This document shows positions 17,001-25,961 of a stretch of DNA of 36,069 nt, piece after piece. The position numbers and the translations under genes are program-made. Location of the stretch: positions 1-36,069 of the forward strand of contig CAJQPE010000107.1 in assembly GCA_905480125.1 (NCBI GenBank), given 5' to 3'. The notes under the pieces were generated by a model that saw only the letters and a program-made list of their open reading frames with translations, searched no databases and was not told where the DNA came from. Each line of letters begins with the position of its first letter. Within the stretch, counting starts at the first letter, position 1. Source of the stretch: an uncultured Flavobacteriales bacterium. Lineage in GTDB: Bacteria > Bacteroidota > Bacteroidia > Flavobacteriales_G > NORP312.

Positions 17001-17073
17001 TTTGAACGAAACCACCAACACAACTAAAGCTTAAAAAGCTATAAAACAGTGTTATAAGTATATAATATGGCAT
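14059..17073 (-). CDS. Glycoside hydrolase family 3 (NagZ-like) / serine beta-lactamase-like fusion lipoprotein
   Basis: About 1004 residues. The ATG at 17073 gives a lipoprotein signal ending in LSFSC; an earlier ATG at 17112 adds 13 residues that do not fit. Numbering from that earlier ATG, the GH3 part has the NagZ motif KHFPGHGDTDSDSH (241-254), whose His/Asp pair acts as acid/base, and FTDALNM with nucleophile Asp328. The C-terminal half is a class C beta-lactamase/esterase-type domain with SITK (Ser679, Lys682), YSD (797-799) and HSG (958-960). It likely acts in peptidoglycan or muropeptide turnover at the envelope. This fusion is common in Bacteroidota. Confidence 0.9.
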   Translation of the reverse strand: MPYYILITLFYSFLSFSCVGGFVQNKVTPEAKDSASTKDDIIDPILFEMVESAWVDSVMQTLSPDQRIAQLFMVAAYSNKTQDHVNEITKLVEEQKIGGLIFFQGGPVRQAKLTNFYQEKAAVPLLLSMDAEWGLAMRLDSTVKYPRQMTLGAIQDNDLIYKMGEDIAEQFKRIGLHVNLAPVVDVNNNAKNPVINSRSFGEDKVNVANKGIAYMKGMQDHYVMANAKHFPGHGDTDSDSHKSLPIINHDLERLNDIELYPFRRMIEEGLGSMMIAHLYIPSLDSTQNQASTLSKPIVTGLLKGEMSFEGLIFTDALNMQGVSAYFEPGVVDVKALLAGNDVLLFSEDVPTALKEIKKAIELGQITQSEIDARCRKILVAKQWAGLDNYKPVELKNLYKDLNKPEYYAHNRKLYENAMTLLKNDEDLLPLKNIDSLKIASLAIGDTKVNTFQKSLERYAKVKHFNISSNPSDEQISRTLSALQDYDLVIVSIQKTNESPSKNFGITTQAIKLVSALEEKNAVILDVFASPYSLNKFLGAENVKALIVSYQDTRFAEESSAALIFGGLQAKGQLPITASKHFKLNDGLQTSEWVRLRYGSPEDVGINSEDLVQIDEICNSGIADKAFPGCQVVVLKDGSMIYQESFGYHTYEKKREVRNDDIYDLASITKIAASTLSLMYLQDNGNIRLDYRLCDYISEMVDTTPYQNMVLRDMLSHQAGLVSWIPFYKKTLIKGMPRFDIYSQAESELYGQRVAEDFYIKTDYSDEIIRRILGTPLKTPGRYKYSDLGYYLIQKIIEKEVQMPLDSFVSKTFYLPMGLNTMGYKPRNRFELDRIAPTEYDMLFRKQLVHGDVHDPGSAMLGGVGGHAGVFSSAEDLAKLMQMYINGGTYGGIRYISDSTVAEFTDCQNCTGEEGENRRGAGFDKPVRFGVGGPTCQCISFDSFGHSGFTGTLAWGDPDEDLVYIFLSNRVYPDADNRKLIQTGYRTQIMKVIYEAVANSKDLVQ

Positions 17074-17211
17074 ATTATTTAATGTGTTTTTAATTAATTG
17101 TAAATTTACCAAGGTAATTGCTGTTTTTTACTTGAAGTTATAAGTTTTATCAACAAAACTGATGTGTATTAAAGAGTTTTAGTTACTTTGCAACTTATAT
17201 TTTTTGATTCT

Positions 17212-18120
17212 ATGAAAAAAATAATTACAATTTTAGCCTCAACTTCACTGTTATTTAGTTGCGAAAACCCTACTGAACCTCAACAAGAAATTGAACTTCA
17301 AAAAAAAGAGATTATTAGCTCTAAACAAACCATATATACAGAAGTTATACCATTAAAGGATGTAAATTCGGTAATTATAACGATGCCTACTGCAAATGAA
17401 ATTACTGCAACAATTAAGACTTCTGGTTCTTTATTTTCTGCGCTAACGCTAAATAATCCCCTTAATGCAGAGAGCTACACTACAAGTTTCAGAAAAACGA
17501 TTAATCTGGGGATTTACGGAACTGACCTTGCATACATTGGCGCTTATGATCGGGGGGATCTTTTAACAGACCATCTCAAAGTAATTAATAGTTTAGCGAT
17601 TGATTTAGACTTGTCGCATTTCATCGATAGAAATCGTATTGAACAAATAAAGGAAGCTGGAATGTTGACCGATTCAATTTTTGCTATGACGGGTGGGGTC
17701 TTTACAAAAATGGATAAATATTTACGAGAAAATGACAGACACAATACAAGTCTCTTATTAATGGTCGGAAGCTGGCTAGAAGCCATTCATATCGCAACTA
17801 CGGTAACATACAATTCTGAATTTGAAAACGAAACTCTAAATGCGAAAATTGGAGAACAAAAACTTATTTTGGAGAAATTTATTATGCTATTAAATAACTT
17901 TAAAACAGAGCCACTTTTTGGTCAACTTATTGATGAACTAACTCAGCTCCGATTATTATATGAAGGCGTTGAACTTGATGAAGAACTTTTAATTCAGGCA
18001 ATGACTGATACAACAGGTAAATACATTAATAGAAAATCTGCAGAAATCAATCGCACCCAACTTGCAAAAATTACTATTAAACTAAACAAAATTAGACATA
18101 GCTTAATTGAGCCAGCTTAG
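17212..18120 (+). CDS. Hypothetical lipoprotein
   Basis: About 302 residues. Starting at the ATG at 17212 gives a clear lipoprotein signal, MKKIITILASTSLLFSC, with CENPTEP after cleavage; an upstream start at 17188 would spoil it. The mature protein is mostly helical, with TSGSLFSALTLNNPLNAESY, then ALEC-like charged helices such as RNRIEQIKEAGMLTDSIFAM and a conserved-looking LLLMVGSWLEAIHIATTV. I do not recognise a domain or catalytic motif. It is divergent from the GH3 fusion and ends at a strong terminator. A TTACTTTG (17183-17190) upstream resembles a -7 element. Confidence 0.7.
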   Translation: MKKIITILASTSLLFSCENPTEPQQEIELQKKEIISSKQTIYTEVIPLKDVNSVIITMPTANEITATIKTSGSLFSALTLNNPLNAESYTTSFRKTINLGIYGTDLAYIGAYDRGDLLTDHLKVINSLAIDLDLSHFIDRNRIEQIKEAGMLTDSIFAMTGGVFTKMDKYLRENDRHNTSLLLMVGSWLEAIHIATTVTYNSEFENETLNAKIGEQKLILEKFIMLLNNFKTEPLFGQLIDELTQLRLLYEGVELDEELLIQAMTDTTGKYINRKSAEINRTQLAKITIKLNKIRHSLIEPA

Positions 18121-18138
18121 CAGAAAACTTTAAGTAAC

Positions 18139-18173
18139 AAAAAAGGAGCAAGTATTAAACTTGCTCCTTTTTT
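18139..18173. terminator. Bidirectional intrinsic terminator
   Basis: A perfect 15-bp stem, AAAAAAGGAGCAAGT with its complement, around an ATTAA loop, with T runs on both strands. It serves the lipoprotein gene (plus) and the carbonic anhydrase end of the long minus-strand operon. Confidence 0.93.
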
Positions 18174-18187
18174 AAAAATTGGTTAGC

Positions 18188-18739
18188 CTATATAATGTCA
18201 ACTTGTCCGGAACCTAAATTATAAAACCCAGATACGATTTTTAGTCCCTCTGAATTTCTAATAATTTCAGATTTGTTAAATAATTCCTTAGCGGTTAATT
18301 GTGCGTTAAATTTAACAACTTCATTTACCTCGCTCGAGCCACAAGAATTAACAGCAGGCTCAATTTGTTCAAGCAAATGAGCCAAACTAGCACTCTCTTT
18401 GACTCCTGCAATAGCGGCCGTTACTGCCCCGCAGCTTTCATGACCAAGCACCATAATAAGTTTAGTTCCTAAATGCGCAACTGCGTATTCAATACTTGCC
18501 ACTGTCGAAGCATTAGCAATATTCCCTGCCACTCTACACACAAATATCTGCCCTGCATTGGCATCAAAAATTGATTCAGGAATTACTCTGGAATCGGCAC
18601 AACTTAAAATTATAGCATAAGGACTCTGTCCTGAAACCAAACTCGATCTTATTGCTGTTGAGGCATCAACATTTTCTTTATCGGCAACATACTTTTCATT
18701 ACCCGTAACTAATAGCTGTAAAGCTCTATCTGCATCCAT
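18188..18739 (-). CDS. Beta-class carbonic anhydrase
   Basis: 183 residues with the beta-CA zinc site: CADSR (Cys47, Asp49, Arg51) and GHESCGA (His100, Cys103). It interconverts CO2 and bicarbonate, feeding carboxylation reactions and pH balance. No signal peptide is seen, so it is probably cytoplasmic. The length is slightly short for the family, and the C-terminal end (GFYNLGSGQVDII) corresponds to the usual GAYYDLETGKVEFL region, so it appears complete. It lies 20 bp after floA and is the last gene of the operon. Confidence 0.92.
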   Translation of the reverse strand: MDADRALQLLVTGNEKYVADKENVDASTAIRSSLVSGQSPYAIILSCADSRVIPESIFDANAGQIFVCRVAGNIANASTVASIEYAVAHLGTKLIMVLGHESCGAVTAAIAGVKESASLAHLLEQIEPAVNSCGSSEVNEVVKFNAQLTAKELFNKSEIIRNSEGLKIVSGFYNLGSGQVDII

Positions 18740-18759
18740 ATTTTTTTTATTAGGTTTAT

Positions 18760-19737
18760 TTACTTTTTAGGTTTGTTGTCTGGTTTAGAAATAGAATCTC
18801 TCATTCCTGTATCAGCTTGAATATTTTTCATCTTATAGTAATCCATAATACCCAGATTACCAGTTCTAAAAGCATCTGCCATAGCTTGCGGCACCTCGGC
18901 TTCAGCTAATATCACTTTTGCCCTCGCTTCTTGAGCTTTAGCCTTCATTTCTTGCTCTTCTGCAATGGCCATCGCTCTTCTTTCTTCTGCTTTAGCTTGA
19001 GCAATATTTTTATCAGCTTCTGCCTGATCAGTTTGAAGAATCGCACCAATATTTTTACCTATATCAACATCAGCAATATCGATTGATAAAATTTCGAAGG
19101 CTGTTCCTGTATCTAGTCCTCTGCCTAAAACCACTTTTGAAATAGAATCTGGATTCTCTAAAACTGCTTTATGCGATGAGGCAGATCCAATTGAAGAAAC
19201 AACACCTTCTCCGACTCTTGCCAATATAGTATCTTCACCTGCTCCTCCAACTAACTGTTTAATGTTAGCACGCACGGTCACTCTTGCTTTTGCAATTAAC
19301 TGAATACCATCTTTCGCCACCGCGGTTACAGGTGGAGTATCAATTACTTTTGGGTTTACAGACATCTGAACTGCCTCTAGAACATCTCTTCCAGCTAAAT
19401 CTATCGCTGTGGCAGCCTGATAATCCAAAATGATATTTGCCTTATCAGCAGATATCAAGGCATTTATTACATTCATGACATTTCCCCCTGCCATGTAATG
19501 CGACTCTAATAAATCTGTTGAGATTTCGATTCCAGCTTTTTTCGCATTAATTCTAGCGTTAACCATTAAAGATGGGGGCACCTTTCTAAAGCGCATAAAA
19601 ATTAGCTGTAACATTGAAACTTTAGCACCAGAGACAACGGATTGAAACCAAAGACCAACTGGAATTAAATACAAAAGTATCAGCAACCCCACTAAACCTA
19701 AAACGCCTATAAAGGCCATACCTGCTAAATCACCCAT
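18760..19737 (-). CDS. floA: Flotillin-like protein FloA (UPF0365/YqfA)
   Basis: 325 residues. An N-terminal membrane segment (about 8-30, [20 protein letters not shown]) is followed by [20 protein letters not shown], typical of FloA, a PHB/SPFH-like core and then an Ala/Glu-rich coiled coil ([20 protein letters not shown]). The end contains [19 protein letters not shown]. FloA scaffolds membrane microdomains and influences membrane fluidity and protein secretion in bacteria. The NfeD gene ends two bases upstream, the usual bacterial NfeD-flotillin partnership. Confidence 0.95.
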   Translation of the reverse strand: MGDLAGMAFIGVLGLVGLLILLYLIPVGLWFQSVVSGAKVSMLQLIFMRFRKVPPSLMVNARINAKKAGIEISTDLLESHYMAGGNVMNVINALISADKANIILDYQAATAIDLAGRDVLEAVQMSVNPKVIDTPPVTAVAKDGIQLIAKARVTVRANIKQLVGGAGEDTILARVGEGVVSSIGSASSHKAVLENPDSISKVVLGRGLDTGTAFEILSIDIADVDIGKNIGAILQTDQAEADKNIAQAKAEERRAMAIAEEQEMKAKAQEARAKVILAEAEVPQAMADAFRTGNLGIMDYYKMKNIQADTGMRDSISKPDNKPKK

Positions 19738-19738
19738 T

Positions 19739-20203
19739 TTATTCTAATTTTATTACAATTATCTTATTTGATTCAATTTTATTTACTTCAATATTAGTAT
19801 TATTTTCTAATAATCCATACTTTGAATGAACTTCATATAGCTTTTCGTTAATTCGTGCCATCCCCGCTGGCGCAAGTTTTGAAATCGCCACACCCTTATC
19901 GCCAACATGAATAATTTGCTCATCAATTAAATTTACTTTTCCTGTTAATTCACTTTTTAATGAAAACCTATCCCATGTTTTAGCTCTAAAAGCTAACGAA
20001 CCACTAAATCCCAAAAAAACAACTGAGCTTAGTAATGTAATATGACCATAAATAAACTCTATTTGATAAGCCATGAATACACCTACTAACATCATTAAAG
20101 CCCCAAGGACACCTACTACACCAACTCCCGGAATTAAAAAAATCTCAACCAAAATAAGAACTACTCCGATTAACAATAAAAATATTATCCCCGTTAAAGT
20201 CAT
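19739..20203 (-). CDS. NfeD family membrane protein
   Basis: 154 residues with hydrophobic helices at about 1-30 ([20 protein letters not shown]), 30-50 and 55-72, followed by a soluble OB-fold-like C-terminal domain with [31 protein letters not shown] and KIIVIKLE. It is the short NfeD form without the ClpP-like protease domain. NfeD proteins partner with flotillin/stomatin-type proteins, and floA starts directly after this stop, supporting that pairing here. Confidence 0.9.
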   Translation of the reverse strand: MTLTGIIFLLLIGVVLILVEIFLIPGVGVVGVLGALMMLVGVFMAYQIEFIYGHITLLSSVVFLGFSGSLAFRAKTWDRFSLKSELTGKVNLIDEQIIHVGDKGVAISKLAPAGMARINEKLYEVHSKYGLLENNTNIEVNKIESNKIIVIKLE

Positions 20204-20248
20204 AATTGGTGCGAAAGTTAGTGAATTTATCTAAACAACTTATATAGG

Positions 20249-22342
20249 TTATCTCATTAAAGTAACGGTGGACCTTACTTCCTGAATTTCTGTTGTGCCG
20301 TCAGAAAATCTCAAGTAATAGACATACGATCCAACTGGGGCTTCCAAACCATCCCAACCAACCGAATAATCGTTTGTGTCAAATATTAAATTACCAAATC
20401 GATTGAAAATAGCGAAATAATAATTTTCTGGATCTGCAAAACTTACCTGGGGTTTAAAAACATCATTGAGGCCATTATCGTTTGGAGTAAACGAATTTGG
20501 AATATATACTTTAGGTGCAATGGTATTGCAAACAATATTAGAACGACTAGAATCCTTATGTGAATATATATTTCCGTCAGACTCAATAGCTTGAATCAAG
20601 TAGCAAAATGTACCAATCTGATTCGCTTCATCGGATACATCGTCTTCAAAAAATGTTTCGTAATCAGGCAATATAGCTATTGGCAGGTCATTAAAAACAC
20701 CATTATCGGATTTGTAAACATTATAAAAACTTACGCCTTGACCGAATGTTTCCCAATCTGAATAATTCGTCCAACTAATCTCATTAATGTATTCATCATT
20801 ACCTTTTGATATTTTTGTTAAAACTGTGTTAGATGTGTTAGACACCTCTATCGAATTGCCACAAACATCAATAGCAGCTACACGATAGTAATAACTTGTA
20901 GTATTAGTGTTTAACATTGAGTCTATATAGACTAATCGCGAAGAAGTCGGTGAAACTATTTGTTCTATTACTTCAAATTCAATACCATTATCAGAAGACC
21001 TTTCTATGTCGTAGTATTGAACAGCCGCATTTAAATCAATATAACAAGACACCTCAACGGTAGACTCACTTAATACAGTTACGTAGTTCAAGTACTGCTT
21101 TTGCGGAAAATTAGGGACTATTACATTCAAGCAAACTAAATTAGATGATGATGAAAGACCAGTTCCGCCAGCTTCGATGGCGCGAACGAAATAACAATAA
21201 TTAGAATTCGCGTTTAATCCTTGATGAATGTAACTTATATTGTTTCCACTAACCGCAGTTAATAATTGAGAGGGGCCACCATTTTCGCTTACAAAAATTT
21301 TATATTCACTTATTCCAGAACTCCAGCCAACGTAATGATTCCAGGAAATTTGAATTTCTTTATCGCATGGGCTCAACTCTGCCTCTAAAAATATTGTTTC
21401 ATGATTAGTCCCAGATGCACTAGTATTGGGAGTGCCTCCACCCCAACAAGAATCGAAAGCTAATAAACCGTATACCTCAGACTGATTATTTGGATCAGCG
21501 TCAACATCAATAAAAAAAGTACTATCTATTCCCCAAATCGTATCAATTTGATATCCGCCTGTTGCTAATTCTAGAATAACAATGTAGCCATCAACATCAC
21601 CCGAGACACTCCTTTCCCAACCCACATTCACTTCTCCTGTTATTGGATTTACACTAACAGAATCAATTTCAGGAATAAGGGGGGGAGTTTGATCACCAAC
21701 TTCGTCTCCTGCAATGTTAGATACTGAAATACAACCAGAAGCATCGAATACTTCAATTTTATAATACGCAGAATCATAGCATACCTTTGTGCTATCGAGA
21801 TAATTTTCTGTTCCAAATTCTACGGAATCAATAAGAGTCCAAGTCCCGCCAGCAAACATTCTATAAATCAAATACCAATCTGAATGAGTATTTATGCGCG
21901 GATTATGAATCTTATTCCAAGTTAATCTTGCTTGACTTTCCAGAATTACTGGAGTTGCACTCAAACCTTCAGCTGTTATCAATATAGGTTGAAGCGTATC
22001 TGAGCTTATGGAAGGCTGCTCTCCTGTCCCATCATCAAAATTGGTGATTACATAAAAATACTCAGTACCTATTCCTAAATTAGCGCCAGAATATGTATAG
22101 CTAACTTGATTGATATCATTTACAGTTGAACATAAAGAATAGCTTCCTGTCGGATTGACAGAATGATAAATACTATATGAATTAAATTCTCCTAATGGAT
22201 CGACTGGCGCCACCCATGTTATAGTTATATCGTCACTAGGGCCTACAGAAATACACTTCAAAATAGGAGCACCTACATTGGCGAACATTTGCTGAAAAGC
22301 AAAAGTTTGAACAATAACCAAAACTATAATTCTTTGAAACAC
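20249..22342 (-). CDS. T9SS type-B secreted protein with fibronectin type III domains and CHU_C sorting tail
   Basis: 697 residues. A signal peptide (IIVLVIVQTFAFQQMFANVG) is followed by several FN3-like repeats recognisable by TITWVAPVDPLGEFNSYSIY, YTYSGANLGIGTEYFYVIT, SYIHQGLNANSNYCYFVRAI and YYYRVAAIDVCGNSIEVS. The C-terminal domain (about 610-697) is the gliding-motility/CHU_C type: VYIPNSFTPNDNGLNDVFKP, FAIFNRFGNLIFDT and GWDGLEAPVGSYVYYLRF. Such proteins are exported by the type IX system and kept at or released from the surface. No enzymatic domain is visible, so an adhesin or scaffold role is most likely. Confidence 0.9.
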   Translation of the reverse strand: MFQRIIVLVIVQTFAFQQMFANVGAPILKCISVGPSDDITITWVAPVDPLGEFNSYSIYHSVNPTGSYSLCSTVNDINQVSYTYSGANLGIGTEYFYVITNFDDGTGEQPSISSDTLQPILITAEGLSATPVILESQARLTWNKIHNPRINTHSDWYLIYRMFAGGTWTLIDSVEFGTENYLDSTKVCYDSAYYKIEVFDASGCISVSNIAGDEVGDQTPPLIPEIDSVSVNPITGEVNVGWERSVSGDVDGYIVILELATGGYQIDTIWGIDSTFFIDVDADPNNQSEVYGLLAFDSCWGGGTPNTSASGTNHETIFLEAELSPCDKEIQISWNHYVGWSSGISEYKIFVSENGGPSQLLTAVSGNNISYIHQGLNANSNYCYFVRAIEAGGTGLSSSSNLVCLNVIVPNFPQKQYLNYVTVLSESTVEVSCYIDLNAAVQYYDIERSSDNGIEFEVIEQIVSPTSSRLVYIDSMLNTNTTSYYYRVAAIDVCGNSIEVSNTSNTVLTKISKGNDEYINEISWTNYSDWETFGQGVSFYNVYKSDNGVFNDLPIAILPDYETFFEDDVSDEANQIGTFCYLIQAIESDGNIYSHKDSSRSNIVCNTIAPKVYIPNSFTPNDNGLNDVFKPQVSFADPENYYFAIFNRFGNLIFDTNDYSVGWDGLEAPVGSYVYYLRFSDGTTEIQEVRSTVTLMR

Positions 22343-22376
22343 CTCTAAACTGGAAGTTATACGCTTAAAACGTATT

Positions 22377-23660
22377 TTAGTTCATATTATTTGAACCAAC
22401 TACAACTTCATACAAATCATTACTTCCCAGATACTTTTCAGCAATGTCACGCACCTCAAAAGGAGTTATGTTTAATATTGTGTTTGTTAGACTATCAAAA
22501 TAGCTTTTATCCAAATCAAAAAGAATTATACCTTTCCAGCGCTCTGCAAGAGAAAAGGGGCCATCAACAGATTTCAACAATTCACCCATCAAGTAACTTT
22601 TTACCAGGTTTAACTCTAAATCTGAAACCAAAGTTGTTCGCAAGAATTCAATCTCCTTATATATTTCACTGATAGCTTTTTGGCTCATATCAGCACCTAC
22701 TTCAGTGGAAATGCCAAAATAAGAATCGTGCTTTTGTGGAGAGATAAATGAACCTATACCATAGGTATAACCTTTATCTTCTCGTATATTACTCATTAAA
22801 CGAGACCCAAAATAACCACCAAGAATTGTATTAACAACTTGAAGTTTGGCAAAATCATGATGAGATTTACCTATGGTACGCTTACCTATGCGAATAGCTG
22901 ATTGCACAGAATTCGGTTTTTCGATAAAATGTTTAAACTTTTTAGCAGAGCTAGGTTTAGTTAAATTATTCAACTCTTCAGAATTAGCCGAAGGAAATGA
23001 AATTGAGGAATCGATAGATTTAAAAACTTCGGCTGTTATTTTTCCCGCAAGAAATATTTTACAGTTTTTTGATGTATAGTTTTTTGCCCAAAACTGCACC
23101 AAATCTTCTCTGTAAATTTGGTCAAAAAATTCAACCTTTGCTTTTCTTCCGTATGGATGTTTGTCTCCATAAAGCACATTTAAAAACTCACGTCTAGCGA
23201 TAGAACTATTTTTTTCTAAATTAACTAAGAATTGTTGTTTAATTCTTGACAAATGAGTTTGTAGCTCGTGTTCAGGGAAGGTCGGGTTTAAAAGCACTTC
23301 CTTGAGATAAGGCAACACATTGTGCAGTTGCTTATTAAGGGCATAAAGAGCAATCGAGGCAACATCTTTAGAAATGTCAGTTTGCAAAAATGCACCATAA
23401 AAATCTACAGCTTCATTTATTTGTTGCGAACTATATTTTGAAGTTCCTTCCATCAATAATGCATTTGTGCAAGAGGCTACAAGTGGTTTCGACTGATTGA
23501 AACTTCCTGCATCAAACATAATTTCTATACTCACAATGTTTTGCGATCCTGTATTAAAGATATACACAGGAATTCCGTTACTCAAATATTTCAATTCATA
23601 ATCATCAAGATTAACACTCTTTATCTCTTTATGAACTGGTGCGACACTTCTATCTATCAT
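22377..23660 (-). CDS. M16 family peptidase, non-catalytic partner
   Basis: 427 residues with the two-lobed M16 fold. At the place of the zinc-binding HxxEH the sequence is VASCTNALLMEGTSKYSS, so the active site is lost, as in the beta-type partner of processing-peptidase-like pairs. The C-terminal Arg/Tyr signature is kept (NIREDKGYTYGIGSF). No signal peptide is visible. The start ATG overlaps the stop of the active M16 gene (ATGA), consistent with a heterodimer made in equal amounts. Confidence 0.88.
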   Translation of the reverse strand: MIDRSVAPVHKEIKSVNLDDYELKYLSNGIPVYIFNTGSQNIVSIEIMFDAGSFNQSKPLVASCTNALLMEGTSKYSSQQINEAVDFYGAFLQTDISKDVASIALYALNKQLHNVLPYLKEVLLNPTFPEHELQTHLSRIKQQFLVNLEKNSSIARREFLNVLYGDKHPYGRKAKVEFFDQIYREDLVQFWAKNYTSKNCKIFLAGKITAEVFKSIDSSISFPSANSEELNNLTKPSSAKKFKHFIEKPNSVQSAIRIGKRTIGKSHHDFAKLQVVNTILGGYFGSRLMSNIREDKGYTYGIGSFISPQKHDSYFGISTEVGADMSQKAISEIYKEIEFLRTTLVSDLELNLVKSYLMGELLKSVDGPFSLAERWKGIILFDLDKSYFDSLTNTILNITPFEVRDIAEKYLGSNDLYEVVVGSNNMN

Positions 23661-24895
23661 TTCTGTGCGTAATATCTGAGTGTTGAACTATTTTCCTTTC
23701 TGAAAATCTTTGTAGCAGCCTTTTTAACATCTTCCGCTGTCACTCGGTTATATTTTTCAACTTCAGTATTTATACCGTTAGCGTCTCCCAATAATTCAAA
23801 TTGAGCTAAATTCATCGCTTTATTCAGACACCCAATTTCATTAAATACAGTTGTTGACTCTATCTTATTTTTCAATTTTTGCAACTCTCGTGGTTCAACT
23901 AATTCGTTAGTCACCTTTTCCAACTCATTCCAAACAGCGGTTTCTGCTTGTTGCATTTTTATCCCTGGAAGAAGTGTTCCTGAAATAATAAACATACCTG
24001 GGTCAATGCTTCCCGAAACGCACGCATCAATATTCCCGAAAACTTTTTTAGTTTTTATTAGTTGCTGATTAAATCGGGAGGAGCCTCCTCTAGAGAGCAT
24101 ATCGGAAATCAAATCCGTTGAGTAATAGGAATCCGTTCCTTTCTTGGACATATGAAAACTCATATATAAAGAATCGGCGGGAACATCTTTTTCAACTTCA
24201 ATTGTTCTTTCTTTAGATTGCTTGTCCTCTTTTTGCAAATTACGCACATAACCCTTTCGTTCTGGAATATCGCCAAACCATTTTTCTGCAAGTCGTTTTA
24301 CCTCGCTATAATCTACATTTCCCACAACAGATAAAACACAATTTTGTGGTCCATAATGTTTATAAAAAAAGTCTTCAACATCCTGCAGTTTTGCCTCCTG
24401 AATATGCCTCATTTCTTTACCTATTGTTGCCCATAAATAGGGGTGTTTTTTATAAGCCATAGGACGAAGAAGCAGCATTGCGTCCCCGTAGGGCTGATTT
24501 AGGTATCGTTGATTGAATTCTTCCATAACAACATTGCGCTGAACATCTAACGATTTTAATGAAAATTCTAGTTGATTCATTCTATCTGATTCTAGCCAAA
24601 AAGCAGTTTCTAAGTTACTTGAAGGTAAGGTCAAGTAGTAATTAGTTATATCATTGGTTGTAAACGCATTATTACTACCACCAATTTGCTGAATAACCTT
24701 GTCATAATCGGGTATATTTTGCGAGCCTCCAAACATTAAATGCTCGAACAAATGTGCAAATCCTGTGCGACTAGAATCCTCATCTCTAGCCCCTACATCG
24801 TATAGTAAATTAACCGCAACTAATGGCGATGATTTGTCCTTATGAACTAGGACTTTGAGCCCATTTTCGAGCGTAAATTTTTCGTATTTAATCAT
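23657..24895 (-). CDS. M16 family zinc metallopeptidase, catalytic subunit
   Basis: About 412 residues. FAHLFEHLMFGGSQ holds the inverted zinc motif HxxEH (residues 48-52 from this start), and the downstream Glu ligand region is RNVVMEEFNQRYL. The family cleaves peptides in a closing chamber; bacterial pairs like this are thought to degrade or process peptides. The ATG at 24895 gives a 4-base ATGA overlap with the upstream flavin oxidase and is preferred over the ATG two codons earlier. It is paired with the non-catalytic gene downstream. No clear signal peptide is seen. Confidence 0.9.
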   Translation of the reverse strand: MIKYEKFTLENGLKVLVHKDKSSPLVAVNLLYDVGARDEDSSRTGFAHLFEHLMFGGSQNIPDYDKVIQQIGGSNNAFTTNDITNYYLTLPSSNLETAFWLESDRMNQLEFSLKSLDVQRNVVMEEFNQRYLNQPYGDAMLLLRPMAYKKHPYLWATIGKEMRHIQEAKLQDVEDFFYKHYGPQNCVLSVVGNVDYSEVKRLAEKWFGDIPERKGYVRNLQKEDKQSKERTIEVEKDVPADSLYMSFHMSKKGTDSYYSTDLISDMLSRGGSSRFNQQLIKTKKVFGNIDACVSGSIDPGMFIISGTLLPGIKMQQAETAVWNELEKVTNELVEPRELQKLKNKIESTTVFNEIGCLNKAMNLAQFELLGDANGINTEVEKYNRVTAEDVKKAATKIFRKENSSTLRYYAQK

Positions 24896-25854
24896 CCCCA
24901 ATTAAAGTGATTTTTGTTGTCTAACATATCTGTTTTCGCTTCGTTGTATTCACTAATTAAGTCTGTTATAATTTGGGCAGCAGGCTTAACATTATTTATC
25001 ATCGAAGCTATCTGCCCAATTTCTAGTTCGCCTTCAATAATGTCCCCCTCAAACATACCCTTTTTAGCCCTAGCTCTTCCTAGAATTTGTTTCAATTCAT
25101 TAACACTAGCTCCTCTTTGCTCTGCTTCAAAAACTCGTTGCTGAAACTCATTTCTTATTAACCGAACAGGTGTTACTGATTTAAGAACTAAGCTAGTATC
25201 ACCTTCTTTAGAATCGACCACTTCATCTTTGAAATTCTGATGAGCTGAAGATTCTATTGAAGCCACAAATTTACTGCCAATCTGAACTGCATCAGCTCCC
25301 AAAACCATAGCAGCCAAAATTGCTTCTCCTGAAGCAATGCCGCCTGCAGCAATTAGCGGAATTTTAATTTGTTTAGCTACATCTGGAATGAGACATAATG
25401 TTGTCGTTTCCTCTCTGCCGTTATGCCCACCTGCCTCAAAACCTTCTGCCACTATTGCGTCAACACCAGCAGCTTCAGATTTCAGAGCAAACTTAACGCT
25501 AGATACAACATGCACGACCTTAATTCCATGACTTTTCAAATGCTTTGTCCATAGCTTAGGGTTTCCTGCAGAAGTAAAAACAATTGGAACCTTCTCATCG
25601 ATAACCGTCCGCATATGTTCTTCTATATTTGGATAAAGTAAGGGTATATTAACCGCAAATGGTTTTTCTGTTGCCTGTTTACATTTTTGCACATGTATTT
25701 TAAGCACCTCGGGGTACATAGAAGCAGCTCCTATAACACCAAGACCTCCTGAATTAGAAACAGCTGCAGCCAATTCCCAAGGCGAACACCAAAGCATTCC
25801 CGCTTGAATAATTGGAAATTTAATACTAAAAAGCTCTATTATTCTATTTGTCAT
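24892..25854 (-). CDS. Nitronate monooxygenase-like FMN oxidoreductase (NPD family)
   Basis: 320 residues of the NPD/2-nitropropane dioxygenase-like TIM barrel. It starts FPIIQAGMLWCSPWELAAAV, has the catalytic-type His in EAGGHNGREE and FMN phosphate-binding stretches IPLIAAGGIASGEAIL and LGADAVQIGSKFVAS. Related enzymes oxidise alkyl nitronates or act as enoyl-ACP reductases (FabK); the two cannot be separated here with certainty. It is the first gene of the long minus-strand operon, with a -7 motif TACTTTTG (25871-25878) just upstream. Confidence 0.85.
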   Translation of the reverse strand: MTNRIIELFSIKFPIIQAGMLWCSPWELAAAVSNSGGLGVIGAASMYPEVLKIHVQKCKQATEKPFAVNIPLLYPNIEEHMRTVIDEKVPIVFTSAGNPKLWTKHLKSHGIKVVHVVSSVKFALKSEAAGVDAIVAEGFEAGGHNGREETTTLCLIPDVAKQIKIPLIAAGGIASGEAILAAMVLGADAVQIGSKFVASIESSAHQNFKDEVVDSKEGDTSLVLKSVTPVRLIRNEFQQRVFEAEQRGASVNELKQILGRARAKKGMFEGDIIEGELEIGQIASMINNVKPAAQIITDLISEYNEAKTDMLDNKNHFNWG

Positions 25855-25870
25855 GTTAGAAATTTAACCC

Positions 25871-25939
25871 CAAAAGTAGATATATACGCTTATTTTCTAC
25901 TTACATTTGTAGTGAATTGTACATTAAATAGTATTTTTG
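25871..25939. promoter_or_regulatory. Divergent promoter region between the NPD gene and the PorG-like gene
   Basis: The minus strand has TACTTTTG (25871-25878) 17 bases before the NPD start codon. The plus strand has TACATTTG (25902-25909) and TATTTTTG (25932-25939) before the PorG-like start; TTTG of the first could serve as the -33 element of the second (22 bp spacing). All fit TAnnTTTG exactly. Confidence 0.45.
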
Positions 25940-25961
25940 ATTAGTAATTGCTGAAAGTATA

